Below, piece by piece: positions 25,641 through 35,026 of a stretch of 64,000 bases of DNA. Source of the stretch: a bacterium (GTDB taxonomy: Bacteria; Bacillota; Bacilli; Lactobacillales; Streptococcaceae). The translations under genes were made by a program, and so were the position numbers. The stretch is from contig CAJNDF010000002.1 in NCBI GenBank assembly GCA_905221455.1, forward strand, positions 1-64,000, in the 5' to 3' direction. Under the pieces are notes generated by a model, which saw only the letters and a program-made list of their open reading frames with translations, ran no database searches and was not told where the DNA came from. The first letter of the stretch is position 1. Each line of letters opens with the position of its first letter.

Positions 25641-27562
25641 CCTCAAATATATTTGAAATCAATTACAATGGGACAGGTGCTAGTCAATCAAATAATGCAC
25701 TTGGTATGCGTGAAATGCAGGAGCGCGTATATGCTAAGAGAACTTCTCAACACTTATTGATTAAGGCGCCTCCTGCCTCTGGCAAGTCGAGAGCTCTGAT
25801 GTTTATTGCTCTTGATAAACTATATGCTCAGGGGATGAAAAAAGCTATTATAGCTGTTCCAGAAAGGTCTATCGGAAAATCGTTTCGTTCAACAAAATTG
25901 ACAGAATATGGTTTTTACTGGGATTGGGAAGTTCTTCCCAAAAATAATTTGACTGAACAAGGGACCAGCAAAAGTAAGGTAAAACAGTTTGTAGACTTTA
26001 TGCATTCAGAGTCACCTGACGATAGAGTTCTAATCTGTACGCATGCTACCTTGCGTTTTGCCTTTGAACAGCTAGCTGATAGTGATTTTAATGACGTTCT
26101 TTTAGCTATCGATGAATTTCATCATGTATCTCAAGATGATAATTCAGTTTTAGGAAATGCCTTGAGAAACATATTAGCCAATTCAACAGCCCATGTAGTG
26201 GCTATGACAGGGTCTTATTTCCGTGGAGATTCTGTACCCATTTTGGCACCCGAAGATGAGCAAAAATTTGACAAGGTATCCTATACTTATTATGAACAGT
26301 TGGAGGGATACCAATATCTGAAAAGTTTTGCTATGGGTTATAACTTTTATCGTGGTCGTTACACGGATGCTTTGCACGAAGTGCTGGACACAAGCAAGAA
26401 AACTATTATTCATATTCCAAATGTAAACTCAGGTGAGTCAACCAAAGATAAGTATGATGAAGTTGACCGAATTTTAGACGAACTGGGGCAAGCCGTTCCA
26501 GACCCTAAGACTGGACTATGGGTGGTTACTGAGGAAACAGGTCGTGTATTGAAGGTTGCTGACCTTGTCACAGAAGAAGGGCGTGAAAAAGTACAGGATT
26601 ACCTAAACAAGATGACTAGTTTAGACGATCTCGATATCATTATCGCACTTGGTATGGCTAAAGAAGGTTTTGACTGGCCGTATGCTGAGTATGCTTTAAC
26701 GATTGGTTATCGTCATTCGCTAACAGAAATTGTTCAGATTATAGGTCGAGTAACACGCGATAGTTCCAATAAGTCACATGCTCAATTTACCAATCTCATT
26801 TCCCAACCTGATGCTCAAGATGATGAAGTTTTCTTTGCTGTGAATAATGTTATGAAGGCTATTACAGCTAGTCTATTGATGGAGTCTGTTTTAGCACCAA
26901 ATTTCAAGTTCAAACGCAAAGACCGAGATGACCAGAAATCTTCTGGTGCCGAAATGTTTGTGAAAGGCTTAAAAGAGCCAAGCACTCAAAGAACAAAAGA
27001 TATCATAGAAAATGACATGAATGACTTACGTGCTAGTATCTTGCAAGAACCGCGTATCCAAACTGCGATTGCTGCAGGAACAGATGCAGAAGTCATTAAT
27101 AAGCAGATGATTCCAGCTATCATTAAGCAAATCTATCCTGACTTAAGTGGTGCTGAAGTTGAAGAAGTTCGCCAACAGTTTATTAGTCAATCGGTCGTTC
27201 AATCAGCTGAACGGAAAGAGGGAGTAGGGCAAACAGATTTTCTAAAAATGGCAGATAAATTTGTGAATATTGATGACTTATCTATTGATTTGATTGATCA
27301 GATCAATCCTTTCCAGAGAGCTTACGAAGTTATATCACGTGAAATTGATGCTCCGACTTTGCGTCTAATACAAGATTATATGGATGGTCAGAAGATGGAG
27401 TTTTCGGAAGAAGAACTGTTAATTCTTTACAATCAAAGTAAGCAATTTTGGAAAGAAAATGGTCGTCATCCAGATAAATCAAGTAACGATAAGTATGAAC
27501 AGAGATTGGCTTATGCTTTGTTACAGTTAGCTCGGATGAAAAGGGAGCGTAATAATGACTGA
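25637..27562 (+). CDS. SF2 DEAD/DEAH-type helicase or translocase
   Basis: 641 residues. Walker A 'APPASGKSR' (44-52), motif II DEFH (159-162), 'MTGSYFRG' (motif III-like), 'AKEGFDWPYAEYALTIG' (motif V) and 'QIIGRVTR' (motif VI, 367-374) form a complete SF2 core. The C-terminus holds a small helical segment 'FWKENGRHPDKSS' that resembles the N-terminus of the next protein. It overlaps the methyltransferase by 4 bases and the GIY-YIG gene by 8. Likely an ATP-driven translocase acting with the methylase and nuclease, by analogy to restriction systems. Confidence 0.82.
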   Translation: MTSNIFEINYNGTGASQSNNALGMREMQERVYAKRTSQHLLIKAPPASGKSRALMFIALDKLYAQGMKKAIIAVPERSIGKSFRSTKLTEYGFYWDWEVLPKNNLTEQGTSKSKVKQFVDFMHSESPDDRVLICTHATLRFAFEQLADSDFNDVLLAIDEFHHVSQDDNSVLGNALRNILANSTAHVVAMTGSYFRGDSVPILAPEDEQKFDKVSYTYYEQLEGYQYLKSFAMGYNFYRGRYTDALHEVLDTSKKTIIHIPNVNSGESTKDKYDEVDRILDELGQAVPDPKTGLWVVTEETGRVLKVADLVTEEGREKVQDYLNKMTSLDDLDIIIALGMAKEGFDWPYAEYALTIGYRHSLTEIVQIIGRVTRDSSNKSHAQFTNLISQPDAQDDEVFFAVNNVMKAITASLLMESVLAPNFKFKRKDRDDQKSSGAEMFVKGLKEPSTQRTKDIIENDMNDLRASILQEPRIQTAIAAGTDAEVINKQMIPAIIKQIYPDLSGAEVEEVRQQFISQSVVQSAERKEGVGQTDFLKMADKFVNIDDLSIDLIDQINPFQRAYEVISREIDAPTLRLIQDYMDGQKMEFSEEELLILYNQSKQFWKENGRHPDKSSNDKYEQRLAYALLQLARMKRERNND

Positions 27563-28709
27563 TTTTAAAAATTTAGAAGATATTTTTAATGATTCTGATT
27601 TTGAACATTTAATAGCTCCTTTAAAACCTAAGAAAAAAATAGTTACAGACCATGAAGTAGAGAAATTTTTAGAAATTATAGACTGGGTGAGAGAAAATAA
27701 TGGACAAGAGCCACAAAAGTCTAGAAATATTAAAGAACGCAGTTTATTTTCTCGATTGAATGGCATTAGAAAATCTCCTGATAGCATCCGAAAATTAGAA
27801 CCTTATGATGAATTTGGGCTACTAAAAATAGATGTAGTTGAGTCCGAGGCCCCTATTTCAAGTCCTGCTAGTTTAACAGATATTTCATCAGATGAATTGT
27901 TTGAGTCAGTAAATAGTGCTGAAAAATCGTTATTTGATGTCTCACGTTATAAACGAACGATTCAAGCGCGTGATAAAACACGAACACGTAAACGGATGGG
28001 CAATTTTGAAGATTATCAGGGATTATTTACTCGTGTTCATGATGAAATTAGTGAAGGTCGTCGTCAAGTCAGAAAGTCTGATGTGATAAAAGAAAAAGAA
28101 ATTAAACCTGGTATGTTCTATGTGGATAATGGAGTAATGGTTTATGTTGTTTCTAAAGGAGAAGACTTCACTGACAAGAATGGCTATACTAATGCTGAAC
28201 TTCATCTCGTGTATGAAAATGGTACAGAAAACAAGAAGGCCTTACTCCGTTCTTTTGTCTCAAATTTACACGATAGAACGCGACATGGACGAATGGTAAC
28301 CGAATTGATAGAAGATGTGATGACTGGTATTAGTTCAAGCGAACGAATTACAACTGGATATATTTATGTAGTGAAATCCTTGAGTAGCAATCCTCAAATT
28401 GCCAACATCCGTAATCTCTATAAAATCGGTTTTACACAGGATCAAATTGAAAAACGGTTAGCAAATGCAGAAAGAGAAGGAACCTATCTTTATGCTCCTG
28501 TCCGTTTAGTAGCTAGTTTTGAGGTACAAAATTTCAGCGCTCGAAAATTAGAAACGACTCTTCATCATTATTTTGCAGACAAGCAGTTAGATGTGGAATT
28601 AATAGCACCAAATGGAGAGAGCTTTGTCCCTAAAGAATGGTTTCTAGTATCGCTAGATGAGATCCAAAAAGTGGTTGAAAAAATTAGCTTTGAAATTAGA
28701 TTTAGATAA
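27555..28709 (+). CDS. GIY-YIG (T5orf172-like) nuclease-family protein
   Basis: 384 residues. The N-terminal ~70 residues contain 'WVRENNGQEPQKSR', similar to the helicase C-terminus. The middle is charged and probably DNA-binding. The C-terminal ~120 residues are GIY-YIG/T5orf172-like: 'GYIYVV' (268-273), 'YKIGFT' (289-294), 'EKRLANAEREGTY', 'ARKLETTLHHYF' with the conserved Glu, and 'EWFLVSLDEI'. It is the best nuclease candidate in the operon. Last gene; 86 bases separate it from the next ORF. Confidence 0.8.
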   Translation: MTDFKNLEDIFNDSDFEHLIAPLKPKKKIVTDHEVEKFLEIIDWVRENNGQEPQKSRNIKERSLFSRLNGIRKSPDSIRKLEPYDEFGLLKIDVVESEAPISSPASLTDISSDELFESVNSAEKSLFDVSRYKRTIQARDKTRTRKRMGNFEDYQGLFTRVHDEISEGRRQVRKSDVIKEKEIKPGMFYVDNGVMVYVVSKGEDFTDKNGYTNAELHLVYENGTENKKALLRSFVSNLHDRTRHGRMVTELIEDVMTGISSSERITTGYIYVVKSLSSNPQIANIRNLYKIGFTQDQIEKRLANAEREGTYLYAPVRLVASFEVQNFSARKLETTLHHYFADKQLDVELIAPNGESFVPKEWFLVSLDEIQKVVEKISFEIRFR

Positions 28710-28794
28710 AGAAAGACACTATTTAGAAGACTATTTAATATTTAGAAAACACAAAATATTTTAGACTGATTAAACTAAAAGGAATAATAGGAAA

Positions 28795-29103
28795 ATGAAA
28801 GAACTGAAATTATTGAAATATGCTACGATTGTATTTATGCTTTTTATCTTCTTTTGGGCAAGCTTTGGTGGTTATATTCTAGGAACTCAAGGAAATAATG
28901 AAGTAGAAACAGAGCAACAGATGAATAAAAAAATAGAAGATAGTAGATTGAAAGCAGAAAAGAAAGACGCTGAGATTCTGGGAAAGTTCTACAATGAAAA
29001 GGGGTATTTTATTGTAGTATACAATGGAATTACAAAAGCCCCAGAAATCATTGAGGTTGGTTATTCTGAATGGCAACTTATGGATATTGGGGAACTGTAC
29101 TAG
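28795..29103 (+). CDS. Small single-span membrane protein of unknown function
   Basis: 102 residues: membrane segment about 9-32, then a charged coiled-coil-like stretch (40-70) and a globular tail ending 'YSEWQLMDIGELY'. Weak AGGA site upstream. A 7-bp AT-rich inverted repeat (28737-28760) lies in the gap before it. It sits inside the potD-alaS accessory island, so it may have arrived with the cassette, but no functional link is shown. Confidence 0.6.
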   Translation: MKELKLLKYATIVFMLFIFFWASFGGYILGTQGNNEVETEQQMNKKIEDSRLKAEKKDAEILGKFYNEKGYFIVVYNGITKAPEIIEVGYSEWQLMDIGELY

Positions 29104-29203
29104 AAATAAATTAAATATTACTACTTACATTTCAAAACTAGTAGGTGAATTTTCAAAATATCTTCTCTCCTAATTCACTACTATTGGTTAGAATCATTTC
29201 CAG

Positions 29204-29232
29204 TTGACGCAAGCTTAAAAAAACGGTATAAT
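29204..29232 (+). promoter_or_regulatory. Promoter of the alaS T-box transcript
   Basis: TTGACG (29204-29209), 17-base spacer, TATAAT (29227-29232). An imperfect inverted repeat (29139-29151 with 29172-29183) lies upstream in the same gap. Confidence 0.75.
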
Positions 29233-29239
29233 ACTTAAG

Positions 29240-29415
29240 TTGAGAATTGATTTTCACTTGTCTTAGTCCAGAGAAATGGCGGTGCTGCGAGCCATCTAAG
29301 CTAGGAAGTCATGCTACTCAATCATACAATTGCATAAGAATAAGAGAATGACAAGTTCATTGAATGAAGGTGGTACCGCGGTTTTTCGCCCTTCGTGATA
29401 TGAGCTTGTCTTTTG
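29240..29415 (+). promoter_or_regulatory. T-box riboswitch (tRNA-Ala) controlling the LURP-like gene and alaS
   Basis: The hallmark AAGGTGGTACCGCG is at 29367-29380. Stem I shows the apical 'GGCGGTGCTGCGAGCC' region and a likely specifier GCT (Ala) at 29300-29302. GACAAGTTCAT (29350-29360) and ATGAGCTTGTC (about 29400-29410) followed by TTTTGATTTTT supply the terminator. Uncharged tRNA-Ala should favour the antiterminator and raise alaS expression. Confidence 0.9.
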
Positions 29416-29431
29416 ATTTTTGGAGGTGTTT

Positions 29432-29917
29432 ATGAAGACATTTCTTGTTAAACAAAAGTTTCGTCTTGGAGGCGAACGTTTCGCTATCAAGGATGACAGA
29501 GGAGAAATCGCCTATCAGGTGGAGGGATCATTTTTTAAAATTCCCAAAACTTTTACCATCTATGATGCATTTGGTAACCAAGTCAGTGAGATTAGTAAAG
29601 AGATTTGGACTCTACTTCCTCGTTTTGAGATTCAGCTTCAGGACGGATCGAGTTTTGTCATTCGTAAGAAGTTGACCTTCTGGCGAGATAAGTATGAGTT
29701 TGATAATTTAGATCTTCGTATCGAAGGAAATATCTGGGATTTGGATTTCAAATTGCTGGATGATCGCGATCAGCTGATTGCGGAAATTAAGAAGGAACTC
29801 TTCCATCTGACCTCTACATATACCGTAACGGTTCTGGAGGACGCTTATGCAGACCTAGTCATTTCCCTCTGTGTCGCGATTGACTATGTGGAAATGCTGG
29901 AAAGCCAATCACATTAA
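29432..29917 (+). CDS. LURP-one-related (YxjI-type) protein
   Basis: 161 residues of beta-rich sequence ('KQKFRLGGERFAIKDDRGEIAYQVEG', 'FKIPKTFTIYDAFGNQVSEI') typical of the LURP-one/tubby-like family in Firmicutes. Function unknown; structural relatives bind lipids. I chose ATG 32 bases... at 29432, with GGAGG 6 bases upstream; a 4-residue-longer frame would include that site. Lies between the T-box and alaS, so it shares tRNA-Ala control. Confidence 0.78.
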   Translation: MKTFLVKQKFRLGGERFAIKDDRGEIAYQVEGSFFKIPKTFTIYDAFGNQVSEISKEIWTLLPRFEIQLQDGSSFVIRKKLTFWRDKYEFDNLDLRIEGNIWDLDFKLLDDRDQLIAEIKKELFHLTSTYTVTVLEDAYADLVISLCVAIDYVEMLESQSH

Positions 29918-29938
29918 ACAAGTAAATAAGGAGACAAT

Positions 29939-32557
29939 ATGAAACAACTATCTAGTGCACAAGTACGCCAAATGTGGCTTGATTTCTGGGCGACCAAAGG
30001 TCACTCAGTAGAACCATCAGTGAGCTTGGTTCCTGTAAATGACCCAACACTTTTGTGGATCAACTCTGGGGTAGCAACCCTTAAGAAATACTTTGACGGG
30101 ACCATTATACCTGAAAATCCACGTATTACCAATGCCCAAAAAGCGATTCGTACTAACGACATCGAAAACGTAGGGAAGACTGCGCGTCACCACACTATGT
30201 TTGAAATGTTGGGGAATTTCTCTATCGGTGATTACTTCCGTGATGAGGCTATCACTTGGGCTTATGAGCTTTTGACAAGCCCTGAGTGGTTTGACTTCCC
30301 TGCTGAAAAACTTTATATGACCTACTATCCAGACGATAAAGATTCTTACAACCGCTGGATTGAAGTGGGAGTGGATCCAAGCCACTTGATTCCTATTGAG
30401 GACAACTTCTGGGAAATCGGTGCGGGACCTTCTGGACCAGATACAGAGATTTTCTTTGACCGTGGAGAAGCATTTGACCCAGAAAATATCGGTCTTCGCC
30501 TGCTTGCAGAAGATATTGAAAACGACCGTTATATCGAAATCTGGAACATTGTATTGTCACAATTTAACGCTGACCCTGCTGTTCCTCGTAGCGAGTACAA
30601 GGAATTGCCACACAAGAACATTGATACGGGCGCTGGTTTGGAGCGTTTGGTGGCGGTTATTCAAGGGGCTAAGACAAACTTTGAAACAGACCTCTTCATG
30701 CCGATCATTCGTGAAGTGGAGAAATTGTCTGGTAAGGTCTATGACCAAGATGGCGACAACATGAGCTTTAAAGTTATAGCAGATCACATCCGTTCTCTTT
30801 CATTTGCCATCGGTGATGGTGCCCTTCCAGGAAATGAAGGTCGTGGTTATGTCCTTCGTCGTTTGCTCCGTCGTGCTTCTATGCACGGTCAAAAATTGGG
30901 TATCAACGAGCCTTTCCTTTACAAACTGGTTCCAACTGTTGGAAAAATCATGGAAAGCTACTATCCAGAAGTGCTTGAAAAACGTGACTTTATCGAAAAA
31001 ATCGTTAAAAGCGAAGAAGAGTCATTTGCTCGTACTCTTCACTCAGGTCAACACTTTGCCCAAGGTATCGTAGCAGACTTGAAAGAAAAAGGTCAATCTG
31101 TCATCGCTGGTTCAGATGTTTTCAAACTCTATGACACTTATGGATTCCCAGTTGAATTGACTGAAGAAATCGCTGAAGAAGCTGGTATGACTGTAGACCG
31201 TGAAGGTTTTGAAGCAGCCATGAAAGAACAACAAGAGCGCGCGCGTGCGTCAGCTGTCAAGGGTGGCTCAATGGGTATGCAAAATGAAACCCTTCAAAAC
31301 ATCACTGTAGAAAGTGTCTTCAACTACAATGCTAGCCAATTGTCTTCTAAATTGGTAGCTGTCGTGGCTAACAATGCAGAAGTAGAAGCTGTATCAGAAG
31401 GAACTGCCTCACTTATCTTTGCGGAAACTCCATTCTACGCTGAGATGGGTGGACAGGTGGCTGACCACGGACAAATCTTGGACGAGTCAGGTAAGGTCGT
31501 GGCTACTGTGACAAATGTTCAAAAAGCACCAAACGGACAAGCTCTTCACACTGTTGAAGTCCTTGCACCGCTTGCCTTGAACCAAGAATATACCTTGGCA
31601 ATCGATACAAATCGTCGTCACCGTGTTATGAAAAACCACACTGCGACTCACTTGCTTCACGCTGCTCTTCACAATATCCTTGGAAATCACGCAACACAAG
31701 CAGGATCTCTTAACGAAGTTGAATTCCTTCGCTTTGACTTTACCCACTTCCAAGCAGTAACTGCAGAAGAATTGCGTGCCATTGAACAGCAAGTTAATGA
31801 GAAAATCTGGGAAGCTCTTGAAGTTAAGACAGTTGAAACGGATATTGACACTGCCAAGGAAATGGGAGCCATGGCCCTCTTTGGTGAGAAATACGGCAAG
31901 GAAGTCCGTGTTGTTACAATCGGTGACTACTCTATCGAGCTTTGTGGTGGTACCCATGTTGGCAACACTTCTGAAATTGGTCTCTTCAAGATTGTCAAAG
32001 AAGAAGGTATCGGATCAGGAACGCGTCGTATCTTGGCAGTGACTGGTAAGGAAGCCTTTGAAGCCTACCGTGAACAAGAAGACGCTCTTAAAGCTGTCGC
32101 AGCAACCTTGAAAGCACCTCAACTTAAAGAAGTACCTCACAAGGTGGAAGGACTTCAAGAACAACTTCGTCAATTGCAAAAAGAAAATGCTGAGTTGAAA
32201 GAAAAAGCCGCAGCGGCTGCTGCAGGCGATATCTTCAAGGATGTGAAGGAAGTCAATGGTCACCGTTACATTGCTAGTCAAGTTTCTGTATCAGATGCAG
32301 GTGCCCTTCGTACCTTTGCGGACAACTGGAAACAAAAAGACTACTCTGACTTGCTTGTCCTAGTTGCCGCTATCGGTGACAAAGTCAATGTCCTTGTCGC
32401 AAGCAAGACAAAAGACCTTCATGCAGGAAACCTTGTCAAAGAATTGGCACCAATCGTCGATGGACGTGGTGGTGGTAAACCAGACATGGCTATGGCAGGA
32501 GGAAGTAACCAAGCTAAAATCCAAGAATTGTTGGATGCGGTAGCAAGTAAATTGTAA
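29939..32557 (+). CDS. alaS: Alanyl-tRNA synthetase
   Basis: 872 residues, full length. Class II catalytic domain (about 1-250), tRNA-recognition helices, editing domain with zinc motifs '[11 protein letters not shown]' and '[13 protein letters not shown]', and the C-terminal DHHA1 domain ending '[14 protein letters not shown]'. A Lys/Glu coiled coil (about 735-765) joins the last domains. Charges tRNA-Ala and clears mischarged Ser/Gly. It is controlled by the upstream T-box and followed by a terminator. Confidence 0.97.
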   Translation: MKQLSSAQVRQMWLDFWATKGHSVEPSVSLVPVNDPTLLWINSGVATLKKYFDGTIIPENPRITNAQKAIRTNDIENVGKTARHHTMFEMLGNFSIGDYFRDEAITWAYELLTSPEWFDFPAEKLYMTYYPDDKDSYNRWIEVGVDPSHLIPIEDNFWEIGAGPSGPDTEIFFDRGEAFDPENIGLRLLAEDIENDRYIEIWNIVLSQFNADPAVPRSEYKELPHKNIDTGAGLERLVAVIQGAKTNFETDLFMPIIREVEKLSGKVYDQDGDNMSFKVIADHIRSLSFAIGDGALPGNEGRGYVLRRLLRRASMHGQKLGINEPFLYKLVPTVGKIMESYYPEVLEKRDFIEKIVKSEEESFARTLHSGQHFAQGIVADLKEKGQSVIAGSDVFKLYDTYGFPVELTEEIAEEAGMTVDREGFEAAMKEQQERARASAVKGGSMGMQNETLQNITVESVFNYNASQLSSKLVAVVANNAEVEAVSEGTASLIFAETPFYAEMGGQVADHGQILDESGKVVATVTNVQKAPNGQALHTVEVLAPLALNQEYTLAIDTNRRHRVMKNHTATHLLHAALHNILGNHATQAGSLNEVEFLRFDFTHFQAVTAEELRAIEQQVNEKIWEALEVKTVETDIDTAKEMGAMALFGEKYGKEVRVVTIGDYSIELCGGTHVGNTSEIGLFKIVKEEGIGSGTRRILAVTGKEAFEAYREQEDALKAVAATLKAPQLKEVPHKVEGLQEQLRQLQKENAELKEKAAAAAAGDIFKDVKEVNGHRYIASQVSVSDAGALRTFADNWKQKDYSDLLVLVAAIGDKVNVLVASKTKDLHAGNLVKELAPIVDGRGGGKPDMAMAGGSNQAKIQELLDAVASKL

Positions 32558-32562
32558 TCAAG

Positions 32563-32593
32563 TAAAGATCTATCCATTTGGGTAGGTCTTTTT
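32563..32593 (+). terminator. Terminator of alaS
   Basis: AAAGATCTATCC ... GGTAGGTCTTTTT stem-loop with T-run, just after the alaS stop. Confidence 0.7.
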
Positions 32594-32602
32594 CATACTT
32601 AA

Positions 32603-32631
32603 AAAGCCAAATCCGCTTGGACCTGGCTTAA
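32603..32631 (-). terminator. Terminator of the alpha-amylase gene (minus strand)
   Basis: AAGCCA (32604-32609) pairs with TGGCTT (32624-32629). On the minus strand the hairpin is followed by TTTTTAAG, as expected for a terminator just past the amylase stop. Confidence 0.65.
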
Positions 32632-32644
32632 TTATCATTGGATA

Positions 32645-34099
32645 TTAGATTGTATTGGCTGACCAAACACTTACGGATCTAGCTGAGACAGGGAATTGTC
32701 CATAACCTTCTTCATCAATTGTAACTTGACCTTGGTGGTTTCCAAGTAAGTCTACAAAGGTTTGATTGGCCCATTCTTGACCGACAAACATTGATTTGCT
32801 GTTTTCTTGGTCATTGGAAATCAAGACTGCGATTGGAGATTGATTTTCAGCACCTGAACGTACCCAACCGATACAGTTAGCATCATCAAAGTAATCTGTT
32901 TGTTCTCCATAGGCCAAATCTTTTCGGATGGCTAGGAGGCGGTCAAGGACTTCTTTGAAATCTTGTTGAGCATACTGCCCTGAAATACCATAGTAGTCTC
33001 CGTAAAAGACACATGGCAGTCCATTTTGGCGTAATAGAATGAGGGCATAGGCTGCTGGTTTGAACCATTCTTCAACGGTAGACTCAAGGGCTTGTCCTCG
33101 TTGAGTATCATGGTTGTCGACAAAGGTTACAGCCTTTTCGGGCTTGAGTTCAACCAAGCTATCCGTGAAAATGCCACGAAGGTCGTAGTTGGAACCAGCT
33201 CGGCTAGCATCAAAGAGATTCTGGTGGAGTCGAACATCGACAAGGTCGAATCGTTCTTCCGTTTTTTCAAGATAGTCCAGATTGGCTTCCTTGTCAGGAT
33301 TCCAGAATTCACCAAAAACATAGAAATCCTCACCGTATTTTTCCTTCATATCACGGATGAAATTACGCATAAAGAAGGAGTCAATGTGTTTGACGGCATC
33401 CAAGCGGAAACCAGCTACACCAGTCGTTTCCATGAACCAGTCAGCCCAGTCATAGATATTTTGGATGACTTCAGGATGTTTAAAGTCTAGGTCGGCATAC
33501 ATGAGGTAGTCATAGTTACCGTTTTCATTATCGACCAATTCCTCATTTGCCCAACCCTTGTTGTCTCCTTGAATCAGATAAATCCCAGACTTGCGGCGTT
33601 TAGCATCATAGTCTGTACCGGTGAAGTGGTACCAGTGCCAGTGGAAGTCATTATAGGTATCTTGGCGACCATCGAAGGTAAAGCTAGTCCAGCCATTGAT
33701 AGTGAAGGGTTCTCCAAGTTCAACTGTACGGTCAACTGGATCCACTTCGATAACTTGAAAGGCTTCCATGTGATCGGCCGCAGCCTTGTGATTGAGCACC
33801 ACATCGGCCATAGGTTGAATTCCCTGTGCTTTTAGAGCTTGAATGGCTTGAAGATAGTCTCCTTTGAAACCATACTTGGTGCGGACAGTCCCTTTTTGGT
33901 TAAACTCTCCTAAGTCGAATAAGTCATAGACCCCATAGCCTACATCTTTTTCATTGGTAGCCTTGAAAGCTGGTGGCATCCAGACGTGGCTAATCCCCAG
34001 ATGAGCTAGGTGTGGAGCATCTTCAGTCAGACGCGTCCAGTGTTGGCCGTCGTGGGGCAGATACCATTCAAAGTATTGCATGAGTGTTTGATTTTGCAT
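32645..34099 (-). CDS. Cytoplasmic alpha-amylase (GH13)
   Basis: 484 residues without a signal peptide, the size of Bacillus-type liquefying/intracellular amylases (GH13_5). Catalytic blocks are 'GFRLDAVKHID' (nucleophile Asp), 'FGEFW' (acid/base Glu) and 'VDNHDTQ' (transition-state Asp). It would cleave imported or stored alpha-1,4-glucans inside the cell. Monocistronic on the minus strand, divergent from the ABC genes at 34277; the shared gap has candidate catabolite-control sites. Confidence 0.93.
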   Translation of the reverse strand: MQNQTLMQYFEWYLPHDGQHWTRLTEDAPHLAHLGISHVWMPPAFKATNEKDVGYGVYDLFDLGEFNQKGTVRTKYGFKGDYLQAIQALKAQGIQPMADVVLNHKAAADHMEAFQVIEVDPVDRTVELGEPFTINGWTSFTFDGRQDTYNDFHWHWYHFTGTDYDAKRRKSGIYLIQGDNKGWANEELVDNENGNYDYLMYADLDFKHPEVIQNIYDWADWFMETTGVAGFRLDAVKHIDSFFMRNFIRDMKEKYGEDFYVFGEFWNPDKEANLDYLEKTEERFDLVDVRLHQNLFDASRAGSNYDLRGIFTDSLVELKPEKAVTFVDNHDTQRGQALESTVEEWFKPAAYALILLRQNGLPCVFYGDYYGISGQYAQQDFKEVLDRLLAIRKDLAYGEQTDYFDDANCIGWVRSGAENQSPIAVLISNDQENSKSMFVGQEWANQTFVDLLGNHQGQVTIDEEGYGQFPVSARSVSVWSANTI

Positions 34100-34158
34100 T
34101 GTTTTTCCTCTTACTTGTCAATCTTGTTCTTTATTCTATCATAAAGTATCGGTTAGCT

Positions 34159-34168
34159 CAAACGTTTG
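34159..34168. promoter_or_regulatory. Palindromic operator-like site upstream of the amylase gene
   Basis: CAAACGTTTG, a perfect 10-bp palindrome with a CG centre, 60 bases before the amylase ATG (minus strand). It resembles cre or LacI/GalR-type operators, although the flanks match the cre consensus only partly. Confidence 0.4.
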
Positions 34169-34211
34169 CGTAAAACTGAATAATAAGTTTTTGACTATTT
34201 TATATAAAATG

Positions 34212-34239
34212 TTGATTTTTAAAATGAAAGCGCTATAAT
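34212..34239 (+). promoter_or_regulatory. Promoter of the ABC exporter pair, with cre-like overlap
   Basis: TTGATT (34212-34217), 16-base spacer, TATAAT (34234-34239). TGAAAGCGCTATAA (34225-34238) resembles a cre site with two mismatches and overlaps the -10. Confidence 0.45.
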
Positions 34240-34276
34240 GGTAGTAAATTACATAGATAAAGAGAGGAGATTTCTC

Positions 34277-35026
34277 ATGATTGAATTTCAAAATGTTAGT
34301 AAGTTGTATGGTGATAAAGAGGCCTTGAGCAATCTCAATTTGCAGATTGAAAATGGGGAGATTATGGGCTTAATTGGCCATAATGGAGCTGGAAAATCGA
34401 CCACTATAAAATCCTTAGTCAGTATCATTTCTCCCAGCAGTGGTCGTATTTTGGTAGACGGTCAAGATTTATCGGAAAATCGCTTGGCTATTAAACGAAA
34501 GATTGGCTACGTAGCAGACTCGCCTGACTTATTCTTACGCTTAACGGCCAATGAATTTTGGGAATTGATTGCCTCATCCTACGATTTGAGTAGCTCTGAC
34601 TTGGAGGCTAGTCTAGCTAGGCTATTAAGTGTTTTTGATTTTGCTGAAAATCGTTATCAGGTTATTGAAACCCTTTCTCACGGAATGCGTCAGAAAGTCT
34701 TTGTCATCGGAGCACTCTTATCTGATCCTGATATTTGGGTCTTGGACGAACCTTTGACTGGTTTGGATCCCCAGGCTGCCTTTGATTTGAAGCAAATGAT
34801 GAAGGAGCATGCGCAAAAAGGCAAGACAGTCTTGTTTTCAACCCATGTTCTAGAGGTGGCAGAGCAAGTCTGTGATCGGATTGCCATTTTAAAAAAGGGG
34901 CATTTGATTTATTGTGGTAGCGTAGAGGACTTGAGAAAAGACCACCCAGACCAGTCTTTAGAAAGTATCTACCTTAGCCTTGCTGGTAGAAAAGAGGAGG
35001 TTTCAGATGCGTTTCAAGGTCATTAA
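34277..35026 (+). CDS. ABC transporter ATP-binding protein
   Basis: 249 residues. Walker A 'GHNGAGKST' (34-42), signature 'LSHGMRQK', Walker B 'IWVLDEPLTGLDPQA', H-loop 'FSTHVLEVA'. This is the ABC-2/YxlF-like export class. Start ATG 34277 follows GAGGAG; a 13-residue-longer frame would overlap the promoter. It overlaps the permease gene by 20 bases. Substrate unknown. Confidence 0.88.
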   Translation: MIEFQNVSKLYGDKEALSNLNLQIENGEIMGLIGHNGAGKSTTIKSLVSIISPSSGRILVDGQDLSENRLAIKRKIGYVADSPDLFLRLTANEFWELIASSYDLSSSDLEASLARLLSVFDFAENRYQVIETLSHGMRQKVFVIGALLSDPDIWVLDEPLTGLDPQAAFDLKQMMKEHAQKGKTVLFSTHVLEVAEQVCDRIAILKKGHLIYCGSVEDLRKDHPDQSLESIYLSLAGRKEEVSDAFQGH

